From Symsagittifera roscoffensis (lineage: Eukaryota > Xenacoelomorpha > Acoela > Convolutidae), in the NCBI RefSeq assembly GCF_963678635.1, contig NC_087062.1, forward strand, positions 92,975,845 to 93,039,844: a DNA stretch of 64,000 nucleotides, in the 5' to 3' direction. The translations under genes were made by a program, and so were the position numbers. The stretch's first letter is position 1. The number at the start of each line of letters is the position of its first letter. Shown piece by piece: positions 25,001 through 37,000 of this stretch. A model generated the notes under the pieces. That model was not told where the DNA came from. It saw only the letters and a list, made by a program, of their open reading frames with translations, and did no database searches.

Positions 25001-28000
25001 GTTTATTATAGTATTCTTCTAAGAAAAGAATTAGGAGGATTGTTGCTAGAGCGAATGTGATGATTGCTTTCTTTATACATTTGCATATGGTCAAAATGAG
25101 GGATGATAGAAATGTTATGAAAATTACAAATAGTAGAAAAATATCAGTTCTACTGAAAATAGTTCGTATCATTTAGACAAGTTGTATAAATCGTACCTGT
25201 GGATATAATCAAGGGTTTTTAAAAGTTGGAGAAATAGTTCGAATATAGTGTAGAAAATTTAAAAAATATTACAAAAAATGATTAAGATTATTAGAAAAGA
25301 TTCAAGGATATCAAAAAGAAATATTATGAAAGTTTCAAGTATCGTAAAAAATTGTTTGAGGTTTGTGATAATTTTAGTGACTGTTTGATAGAAGAGCATT
25401 TAAGAAATGACTTCGTGATCGAATATTTTTTGTTGTTTGGGGCAATTTTCAAGTGTGGTCGGATTATTTATTAGTTTTTTGACAAGTGGGTTGAGTTTTG
25501 TAAAAAATTGTTGGGGGCAATTTTTATGGTGATCGGGAGGTCTTCTTTGTCTTTATTTTCATTTGTCAAATGATCTGGGGTATTTTTGAGATTTTTATAC
25601 TTTAGGCTAAATAAAATGGTCGTTCTTTTACTTTAGGCTAATTTAACATATTTGTTTGGGGGATATTTGAGGTCTGAGTTGGGGAAATATTGTTGATCTT
25701 TGGTTTATTAGATAAGGGAGGGTTATGATATTATGGTGATATTTATTTTAGTTGTCAAGTTGGAGTGGTTTGCTTATTTTTGACCTGGAGGTCGTAGAGT
25801 TATAGTTATAGATATGCCTGGAGTTTAATATTTTTCGTCTAGTTGGTTTGTGTTAAAGTTATAGAAGGTGACGGATTGGATGAATCCTATTGGCTAATTT
25901 TGAACTAGAATCGCTGCGTGTTTGTCAGCATGTTATCTTGAAAAATGAAAGTGTAAAATGTTTCAGAGGTGCAAAGATTATTAAATGTAGAATTAAAGTT
26001 GTTTTTGAAATTCAACTTTCTTTAATATTTTAGATTGTGGGATGAATAATTTATAATTTTTACGTGGTTGATTTCTAAGTCGTGAAGACTCTCTATGTTC
26101 TGATTTGTCGATTTGTTCTTGGGGTATTATTTGTTCTGTCATTTTTCTATTTTTTCTTTCTTTTTGAGATGTATTTTGATCTAGATTTTTTGTATTGTTT
26201 TTTGTGGTGGTTGATTTTGTATTTTGATTTCCGAGGTGAATATCATTTTGTTCCTTTGTTATGTTTTCCGTATGTGGGTCATTTTGAATAACTTTTAAAC
26301 CTGTAAAAGAATATAATTGAGTTAGTTCGCGGAGTGCGTATTCTTTTGGATAATAAGGTAATAGGTTATTTCGGTGTTGAACGATTTCTTTTTTGTCTGA
26401 GTCGGTGATTTTATATGTGACATCAGTGGGTTTTGCAATTATTTGGTATGGTCCATTACGAAGGGTTGTAACTTTTTTGAAATTCCTTTTTGAGTATTAA
26501 AATTGGGTATTAAAACAAATGTTCCAATTTTTAAATCGGAGGCTGGTGTAAAGCGTGAATTTATTTGTTCATTAATATTTTGCCTTTGTAACAACTTTTT
26601 TGTTACTTTTTGGTAAATTTCATTGTGTTTTTTATCTCTGTTTAAAATCCATTCGGTGTGTGTACCGGAGGCTAATTTAAGAATTTGTGGGTGATGAAAA
26701 TGATCTTCATCGTGTGTATGTAATGGTAGGTTATAACAAATTGAGTCTTTATTTGGTTGACAATAACCTTGTGCGTTTTTATGAGAGTTTGCTGTAAACA
26801 TTATTGGTTTGCGTGGCTTTTGGTTAAAAACCATTTCATATGGTGACATTCCTAAAGTTGTCGTGATTTGTGAATTATATGCTAAGGGAAATAGTTTTAC
26901 ATCTGCTGACCATTCGGTATATCTTGTATCATTTCCATTGATGATACATCTGAGATATTCTTGTAATGAACGGTTCATACCTTCGACTAAGCCGTTTGTC
27001 CAAGGTGCGTGAGATGTACGTGGTTTGTGTTTAATGTTATATAAATGACATAGTGTGATGATTTCATTATTTATGAATTCTGTACCGTTGTCTGTAACTA
27101 AAATTTCTGGTAGTCCGAATTTGGCTATCCAGTGTTCATAGAGTGTTGTGTAAGCGTAATAAGCGTTACAATGTGGTACTGGGTTAAGTGCTACATAATG
27201 TGTAAATGCGTCAACAATTACCATAATGTAGGAGTTTCCTTCGGATGAGGGTGAAATTGGTCCTTTGGTATCAAATGAGATACGATGATTAAAGTACAAA
27301 CTTTGTCCTTTAAAATCTTGTTTTTGTGCTATTTGTTTTGATTTGGGTAAGGTTTATTCAGTTGACATACTATACAGTCATTGCATAGTACTTTTATCCA
27401 AATTGGTGCATTTGGGAAATAAAAGTTTTGTATAAAATTTGAATATGTTTTCTCTGATCCAGAGTGTCCTTTAATATTTTGTGTATGTGAAATATTAAAA
27501 GCTATGAGAATCATACTTAAAGGGAGACAGGGAACTGTAGATTCATTTAGTTTGTATTCTAGAAGGTCTGTGTTTTCGTTAATTGTTGTATTATTGAATT
27601 TTCGAAAATATCGGAGGAGTGTTTTGTTTCCTAGAATAGTTGAATCTGCTTTGATAGGTTTAGTTTTATATTTGTGCCATGATTTCAGTTGTCGAATTAC
27701 TGGGTCAAGGTTTTGATATTGTTTCAGTGTTGAAATTGTAATTGTTTCTGCTGGGGGGAGAAAAATGTTTTCAATTTCTAATTTAGATAAGGGTATTGTA
27801 TCAAGTGGGTCATGGAGGTCAAAAACTTGATTTATTGTGTATTTTGAATCGTTTGTTTGTGGTCCTGATAAGTTTATTTACCAGTTAAATTTTCTTTTTC
27901 AATTAGTGGAAAATGGTCTTTTTTAGGCGGGTGTTGTTTTATTCTTTTTTGTTGGGTGTTCTTTTTTATCCATTGTGAATATGGGATTGGTTTAAAAGTT

Positions 28001-31000
28001 GATGTTCCAAGTAGATCAACTTCATAGTGATTATTTTGACAATCTAAATAAAGTGGGAAATGTTGTAAATTATTTATTTGTGATTGTTCAACGTCAGTTT
28101 TTACTGCATATTTGCATTCCAATCGGGGTGATGTTTCATTTTCTGCAAGGTAGAATTTTATATTTTTGGGTATTTCAACTGTGGTTTTACGTGTAAGTAA
28201 TTCAGGTGGCGTATTTCGACTTAAGGTGTCTGGTAATGCAAGATTTTTTCCTGCGGTCCAAACTATATGTAAGTTTGGGAATTTCATTAAAATTAGTTGA
28301 AATCTATAAACTCGGTGGTTTGGATTAGACTTTTGTGTAAAAAGAAAGATGATTGGTTTATGGTCTGTGAATAGAACTGTGGGATGTTTTGATCCAAGTA
28401 TCAGAAATTCATATTCTGTTAGTGTATATATTATGGCTGTACATTCTCTCATTAGAATTGAGAGTCGTAGCTCTGCTTGAGTGAATAATCGAGAATTTGC
28501 TGATATGAGGTTCATTTTTTTGTACCATTATGTGATTGTAATAATGCTGCGCCGATGCCAAAGTTCGAAGCATCGCACATTGCATAAAATGGTTGATTTG
28601 AATCTGGAATTGTGTTCGAAATTTGTTCAGTTAGAAATTTTTTAATTTCTTCAAATCGTGCTTGATGTTCTGTATTCCATTCAAAATTATTTTGTTGTCT
28701 AAGTGTATTATAGAATGGTCGTAGATATAATTGCATTTTATAAACATATTTGCTTAAAAAGTTTAACATTCCAAGGAATTCTTGGATTTTCTTTTTATTT
28801 GTTGGTGGTTGGAGTTTTTGAATAGCGTCTATACGTGATTTCAATGGAGTGATTGTTTTTCTTTCTATAATATGTCCTATGAATTTAACTTTTGTCAAAA
28901 AGAAGTGTGATTTATCGGGGGCGGCCTTCAGATTTTCGTTCTGAAGTATTTGGTGATATTGTTCTAAAACATTGAACATTTCTTCTTTTGTCTGTGATTG
29001 CATAAAAACATCGTCTAAATAGGTGATTGTGTTTTTCTTGAGTATTAGTGGTCGAAAAATTTTGCTCATAAAAGCTGAAAATGCTGCTGGTCCTATGGAT
29101 ATTCCATAGAATAAGCGGTTGAATTCGTATTGTTGGTTTCCAATAACAAATTGTGTTAAACGTCGTGATTGTTCATCTAATGGCATTTGGTTATATGCAC
29201 TGTTCATATCGGCGGTGGTAAAGTATTTTCCGTTTATTTTTGTTAAAATAACTTGTATTGGTTCAATGGGCCAATTACACTTTGATTCATCTATGAGTGA
29301 GTTGAGGTATCTAGCATCGAGAACAATTTTTAATGATTCTCCTTTGGCTAGAATGATAACAGGGTTGATAAATGTGTTGCCTTTTGGTTGTTCTTCTTTG
29401 TTTACTGGTGATATAATGTTGTATTGTTCTAAAATGTCGAGTAATCTGTTCACTTTATCGTGTAAGTGAATTGGTACTTTACTTGCTCTTTGTTTTTTGA
29501 AAACTGCGTCTGGTTTTAATGGGAGATGTAGTGATGAGCTGATTTTGCCAACATCAAATTTGGATGTTGCATAGACTGATGAATATTTAATTAGCTGTTT
29601 GGCTAGTTTTTCAAATTCGTCTTGTGTTATTTGTGAATGTTGGAAATTAAACATTGTTAAAAATTTCTGTTGATTCTCTGTGTAGTTACTTATGTTGAAT
29701 GTAGGTTTGAAATATGGGGTTTTTGTGAAATAATCCGTATTTCTGTTTTCGTTACTTATTATATTATTTATAGATAATTCTTCATTAAGGATTGTGGATT
29801 GGTAAATATCTAGTAATTGGAATATATTATTTACACGATATGCTTTTTCGTGTATTGGTGATATTGTAGCGTTGGTTTCGCAATAGCCTAAAAATCCTAA
29901 AGGTAATGTTACTTGGTAAGGTGTATTGTTGTATACGTGTAAGGAAATAATATCTGAATTCGAGTTTTTCAAATATTTTATTGATGAGATTGTGATTTTG
30001 AAAAACTTATAAAATTTTTGTTTGTTTTGTTTTTTATCATATTGGTGAACTTGTTTGATTGAAAAATTATAGATGTTTCCTGATAGTGGTTTCAAGTGTT
30101 TTCTTTGTTGGTTATATATTGGGTAAAATTTTGAAAAAAATGGTGGTTGTTTATTCAATCTTTGAAAAAATGTTAGGGATGTGTCTTTTGTTTTTGTATA
30201 TTTATCTTTGATTAATATTTTACTATTCAAGATGTTGATTGTTGGTATATATTTAGAGATAAATGGTATTCCAATGATATTGTGTTTAATATCAGTGATA
30301 TGGAATATTTGTTTAAATGGTTTGGTTAAAATTTTGTTTTGCTCCATTGTTCTTGTGGGGAGAAGAAATAATTGAATTTTTCCGTAGTTTATTAATGTTG
30401 ATCCTTGTGCTGTTGCTAGTTTGCTGGAGGTTTCAAGAGGTGTTAGCTTTGGGTGTAAGGTTTTGATTTCATTCCATGTGGGAATGTTTATTATATTTGA
30501 TTCTGCTCCTGAATCAATTAAAAAATCAATTTCAAGATCTGGTGGTTGAAATTCTTTGCTTCTTGGACTTTCTAAAAGAAATGGTATTGTCCAAATTTTT
30601 TCTTTGGGTTGTTCTTTTTGTATGTTTTGATAGATGTGATTTGTATTCAAGCATTTTGTTTTTTCGTTCTCATTGGGTTGATTTGTAGTGTTAATTTCAT
30701 TAGTTTTTTGTGTCGTCGGTGTGGAATGGATGGGTTCAATATAATAATTGTGAAGGAGTTCTGATTGATTCTCATATATGTGTGATGAAAAAGGTTGTTC
30801 ATATATAACAGGTTCATAGTCATTTTTGACTTTTATCATATTGATGGAGAGAGTGTTTTCTGCATCGCTTTCTGAATCTGATGATCCACAGTTTATTTGA
30901 TTGAGTTTTAACGTATCAGTTACTGTGTCATCAATACCTGGAGGGTCTGATGTTGTTTCTGGATTAGATTGTACTTGATTAATATGTCTTTGATGTTTAG

Positions 31001-34000
31001 GTGTACTACTTCTGTGGCGATTATTAGAATTATTATAGTTATTATTATTCCGGTGTGGTGATTGGGAATAATTTCTATAACGATTATTATAACTTGAGTG
31101 TCGATTTTGTGAATTATTTCGCGATCTGTTTTGGTAATTATTGTTTGGTCTGTTATAGTTCGATCTCTTATATGAATTATTCCTTGATTGATTGTTCGGG
31201 TAATTCTGGTTTCGGTTGTTTGAATAACTTCTATTCCGATTATTGGAGTAGTTTCTATTCCTATTGTATGATGAATTTCGTGATTGATTGTTTGGATAGT
31301 AATTATTTCTTGATTGGGAATTAGATCTAGAAACAAATCGTTGTGTATTTGAATTTGATCTGGAATAGTTATTTCGACTATTTGGTCTATTGTAGTGATT
31401 TTGTGATGAATTTTGCGTGTTTCTTCGTTCTGGTGATCTTCCTCTATAACTTGAGTTATATGGTGATTGATTTCTTGTATAATTTGTATTGTTCGGGAGT
31501 GGTTTTCCTGAACTGTTGTTGCTGTAGACTGTTTTGTTCGGTAGATTTTGATCTTTTTTCATGTATTGATAGAATGATTTATTTGGTTCTTTATATTTTT
31601 GAGGTTTATTTTGATTGTCTTGCTGTTTTTGTCTACATTCAGAAATACTATGTCAGTATCGTCGGCAATAATTACACCATTTTTTGAAAGATGGTTTGCC
31701 TTTAAAATTTGGGTGTTTTTCGTAAATATTGAGTATTTCAGTGATTTTTTCAACGAGGTCTGTATCTGATTCCTGTATATTGTTTGTATTTGTGGAAGCT
31801 GTTTCAATTCTGTTAACGTATTGTAATTTCAGATTTTCCGTTTCTTCGAGTTTCATTGTGATTTCTGCTTGTTCTAGTTTGTCTACTAGTTTTCGAAAAT
31901 CTAAATCGGGTTCTCGAATTGAAGAAGGATGGGATGCTCTCTTTTTTATTGCTATTTTTCTTAATTGCGGTGTTAAGGTCATCATTAAGATTTCTGTCAT
32001 CTTTGTGTTTTTATAGTCATGTGTATTTAATGAATATGCTTTTCGAACTAGTGTTTCGATTCGTACTGCTAATTGCTTGATGGTTTCGTTTGGTAATCTG
32101 CGAATTTCATTACATAAAACTCTTTGTTGTTGTTTGTTTCTTTCGGAGTCAAACATTTTTGAAAATTCTTGTGGAAACCTTTTCCAATTTGATTTTATTT
32201 CTATAGGCAATACTGAAAACCATTTTTGGGCTGCGCCATCTAAAGTTGTTTCAACGCTGTGCGTCGATGTATCCAGTTTTGATGTAGTGGCGTATTAATT
32301 GGTTCTGGTCCTATATTTAAAATTAAATTTGCTGTGATTGCATTTAGGTAATCTTCTACTGAGTATTCAGGGTCTGTTCCTGTGAATACCATTAAAGGTT
32401 TATTTGATGTTATTGATGATCCACCCATAAGGTATGAATTCATTGTCATTTGTAATGATTCTGCTGCATTTGGCATTTGAGAAAAATTTGAAAGTTGATT
32501 TCTTGTTATTTCGTGTTGTTGAAGATAATATGGGAGTGGTATTTCATTTTGCATTTGTGTTGGTTGGTACGAGTTTGCAATCATTGGGTTTTGTTGCTGA
32601 ATTGGTTGAAAAGATTGTGTATTAATTGGGTTTTGTTGCTGAATTGGTTGTTGATTTTGTGTATCTATTGGTTGTGGAGAAAAAATTCTATGATATGTAT
32701 GTGGTTTCTGTATTCCTTGTCCACGATATTCTTGATTATAGGGTGCAAATATATCTGGTTGTAAGAAATCATCATCTGAGGATAAGTAATCCATCTGATA
32801 AGATGTTTGTTTTTTATTTTTGTTTTGTTGAAAAAATGGATAGTTTTCACTACGATCCTGTGGAGGATGTAAATTTGTTTGGAAATTTACTGAATTAGGT
32901 GGTGCCATTGAGTTATCCCAGTTTCGAGATCTTGTATAATTACTAAAATTTTTTCGTGGTTGATAATTTGTTTTTGATGGATGTGTGTAATTATAATTAT
33001 GGTCTGCAAAATTGTTTCTAGTGAACGTTTTGCGTGTTTTTGGCGGTATTGTCATGGGTCTGTATGTTTGGTAATCCATGTGTGAATATTTTGGGGCAAC
33101 CGAAGGTTTAACGGTTGATTGTAAGGTTACCTGTGTTTGTGAAGGGTTTGTATTTCTTGGTGTTGTTAAGTTTGGACGTATTGGTGAAATACTTTGTTGT
33201 GTAGTTGTTGTGTGTACGATTTCTTCATTTATGAAGTGTGATGGTGTCTGGATATCTTGTTGAGTAAGATTCCTAGTTCCACTGAGGTTTTCATTGTGTA
33301 TGACTGAAGAGTTTAAACTATTATTTTGCATATCGGGTAAAAATGTATTATAGTTTAATGGTGTTGCATCAATGGTTAATGGTATTACTCTTACATAATC
33401 TCTTACATAAGATATCGTACTTATTGCTTGACTTGAGATTGATTGTGGGAAGTTTATGAATGCGGGATGAGACCATTCGGGGTCCCAAACATAGTCTGAT
33501 TGTTCTGTGATGGCAGTATCATCGCTTGAGTTTTGGGGTCTAAAATTTTTTCTTGCTTGTGAAATTAAATCAATATTATGTGTGAAATAATCTATTATGA
33601 ACCATGCCAAAATTTTTTGTAAGTCGTGTTTTGTATGTTGGGAAACTTCATCTTTCGTGAAATTTTCTTTAATTATATTTAGAAAACTAGAGAGTAGTGT
33701 GATTTCATGTCGTACTCTTATATGTTTAGATGTTTCTGTCGGTGAGACATTTGGTATCTGGATTTCGTTTTCTAATATCGATATATAACTATATATTATC
33801 GCAAAAACTTCATTGGTGAATATGGAGTTTGCTCTTTGTGAGTTATGATATTGGATGCTTTTTATATATTCTGAGAATACTTTTGAAAATTCTAAATCAA
33901 GGTCGTCTGTTTGAATTATATATTTATTGTGATTCTGATTTGGTGAGTTGAATTCTATGGAGTAGATTCCGTATTGTTGTGTTAGGTTACATATATCTTT

Positions 34001-37000
34001 TAGATAGTGATCGATAATTTGTCTTTTGATTTTTACATCTGGGAACTCTGTTTTACATGGACTGATTCCGGGTTCAAACAAATTTAAGAGTAAATTTTTG
34101 CAAAATATATGCTGTCCTCTATCAGTGGTTGCATCTACGATAAAGGGGAAAATATCATCATCATCTGGACTTTCTTCACCTGGGGTGTGCGTTGAGCTAA
34201 TTTTTTTGTTCGATGACTGTTAATATGTAATTATCAATGTGTCTAATTGGTTGATTCCAATTGTATAAATGTACTGGTTTGTGTTTATACTGCTTTTTTA
34301 TTCTTCTTTTTCCTCTTTTTGATGAATTTGAAGTTGTTTCTGAGTCAGAGAAATATAATTGATCGTGAATTGGGCAATTTTTATCTATTGATTCTTTTAG
34401 TTTATAAAGTTCGTCTAAACTGTTGGTTTCTGATTCTGAAAATGCGTTTCTATTTTTGGAAAATCTTTTTCGTGTTATTTGTCTTTGTTTAGTTATTATT
34501 TTTTTTTTTAGTGTTTGTCGTTTTGTTCTAATATATCCAACTGTTTGTGTGTGAGGTGTGATTACAAGGTCGTATTTTTTGTTATCTATTTCACAATTGT
34601 GTAAAACGATTGTTTGTTTATTTCCTAGGTTTTTAAATGACATAAGGCTTAGGATGACGGATGCAAAAGGTTGTTAAATGATTTCTATTTGCTTAAACTG
34701 TTAATCCTTACGATTTTTTTGTTAGCCTAACCTGGGTCTATTTGTTCAGGGTTGGAGAGAAAAGTATATCGATTCCGAAGAATGATTTTATACTTTCTCG
34801 TGGCTAGTATAAGCTAAGGTGTTAACTTACTTAATCTTACTTAAGGGTAGTGATTGTGTTCAGGGTTGGAGAATAGTAAATCGATCCACAAGTTTCAGGT
34901 ATAATTAGAACGCGAGTAGTTCGTTAGATACTATTTTAAACTTAATAAGTCTAAGATTTATCCTGGGTCTGGTAAGAGGGGGGATCAAGTGAAGGATGAA
35001 TAACCGAAGTTCTTCACTGTTTATCCTAATTTGAATGATTAGTTTTGTTCAAAAATTTCTATTAGTCCTGGGTTTTTAGAAAGGGTTGGATAGTGAATCG
35101 ACGTTTGAGGTCGTTAGACACTAGTTAAGTGGGTGGGGGAGAACAAAGTTGTTCTTTTTGATCCAAGGGTAGGCCTTGATGATCAAGTTTTAAATTTAAT
35201 TAAATAGAAAATGATTTAAGATCCAAGGATAAGTCTTGATGATCTGATTTTAAAATTAAGTGAATTTAAGTTTAAAATGATTTAAATTTGTGTAAAGAAA
35301 AGATTTAGTATTTTTATGATATTAGTGAGCTTATGAATGCTGTTATGTTTAGGTGATGAAGCTGGAACAACAGGATGATTTATAATTACTAACCATTTAT
35401 TGTCATGCTACTAATTTTTATTTTGATTTTTCAATAAATATTTTTCAAACATGTTTTGTATATTACTGCAGAGTTTAGGAAAACGATCTGAGATCTTTTT
35501 ATCAATCGTTATTGTATATTAATAATTTCATTTAGCGCCTGAAATGATTTTGAAGATTGACTTCAAAATTTTATGTTTGCAAATGAAAATCTAAATTTAT
35601 TGCTAGTAGTATTCTAAATACAAAAGTTTGTTCTGGCTTTTGCCGAACTATCATATAACTATATGGTAAGTTTCTGCTTTGTCGTATGTCGTCTCTGGTT
35701 CGAGGTCTTCTTCCAATTCCGGGTAGTTCTGTTATTGTTCGGAATATTAGCTCTGATCTATTGAGTCGTAGAGACATTTCGATTAAATTATTGTCGTATA
35801 ACATTTTGTAAATGTTTTGTCTAAATTCTAATCTATTATTGGTTAATTCTAAGCTATTAAGGTCTTGTTCGAGACTTATGGTCGCACCAGATGAGTTAGG
35901 ACCGATGGGTATAACTCATAGAGTAATTTCGGATAGGGTACACCGTCTGCTCGTCACGCTATCTTATTTTCGGCCGGATAGATTCGTGCAACTTCTTAGT
36001 CTAATACCGATCCTAATCTTACTCTTATACTATCTAGTCTCAGGTTGTTTAACTAGTCTCTGCTAGGCTCAATAGATCTAGGGTATACTGGTTTATTGCG
36101 GCTGCTGAAGTACTCGGGAGAGTTCAACTAACTTCTAAGTTAAATTCAAATCTCTCTGGTGCTGAAATTACAAGTAATTTCAGCACTTACAAATAAGTGG
36201 ATTGTTAGTCAGATGGATCATGATTGGTTAATATTAAATACTTTACATTGGTAAAATATCTAATTTATCCAATCATAAAATGTAGTTTAGATCAGGTTCC
36301 AATTGGAAACTCTTGGAAGAAAACAAGAATGAATGATTTGTATGCTTCATAAATATAAATAAGCTCTTCATTTTTCGGCCATTCAAAGTGATTTTTATAA
36401 GAAAAGCGGTAATAAGGTGATAAGAAAGCGGTAGCGGATTTAGAGACGAAGGATCTCAGGGATATGCTCCCTCTCCACCCATGGGTCCGCTCTCTAGCAC
36501 TATTTTCCGACATACATTTTCGGCCAACTGAACCTAAACTTTTTCTGAAGGTGTCTTCGGTATCATTAAATGATAACTCTAACAGGCATGCACGACCACA
36601 AAAAAACGCAATTTTTTAAAGAAAAATTGTGATGATTTAAGAAATTATTCATGTTAAAACTCTAATTATGAAACTTAGGAGAATATATGTATAAATTAAA
36701 TGATATGCTGAAGCGTATTAAGTTGGTTCTGAAGCAATTCTTTATTTATTGCTGTCTCTTTATTATCAGTTAAGTTTAGCCAACTGTCATAGCGTGATTT
36801 TAACCAATCTGATCCATGAATGCAATGTTATTTATGTCGAATGTAATTTTGGTAAAAAGTTTCGAGGCAAAAGAAGGAGACATTTTTGTTTTGTGAAAAC
36901 CTTTCATTTGTTTTTCGGTATATGAAAAGTTTGAGGAAAAAGAAGGAAAACTAAATGCCTTCGTGAAAATACCAACTTATTTTCATATAAACAATTACTA

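Larger units (their letters stand above)
34644..35891 (-). other. 5' leader of the element
   Basis: 1.25 kb between the 5' LTR and ORF1 with no long ORF. On the + strand it holds imperfect repeats of a GGTTGGA..AGTA.ATCGA motif (about 34752, 34865 and 35083) and the tandem repeat at 35160-35285. This is where dimerisation, packaging or a splice donor would be expected; none can be proved from sequence. Confidence 0.6.
17441..36301 (-). mobile_element. Full-length 18.86 kb LTR retroelement (copy B)
   Basis: Two directly repeated 410-bp LTRs that I read as identical bound this element, and ATTG flanks both ends. Gag, aspartic protease, reverse transcriptase, RNase H and integrase follow in the Ty3/Gypsy order (integrase after RNase H, with a GPY/F module). 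Envelope-like and other ORFs lie between pol and the 3' LTR. Most Ty3/Gypsy elements are 5-10 kb, so this is unusually long. All genes run on the minus strand, the same direction as the host receptor gene whose intron 1 it occupies. Several frames are interrupted by single-base changes. Confidence 0.95.

Noticed and set aside
25427..25545. Possible CRISPR-like or regularly spaced repeats
   Set aside because: Only two imperfect copies in an animal retroelement; no array.
31055..31687. Tyr/Asn/Cys-rich + strand frames
   Set aside because: Antisense reading of the Asn/Ser/Arg-rich region of the element polyprotein.
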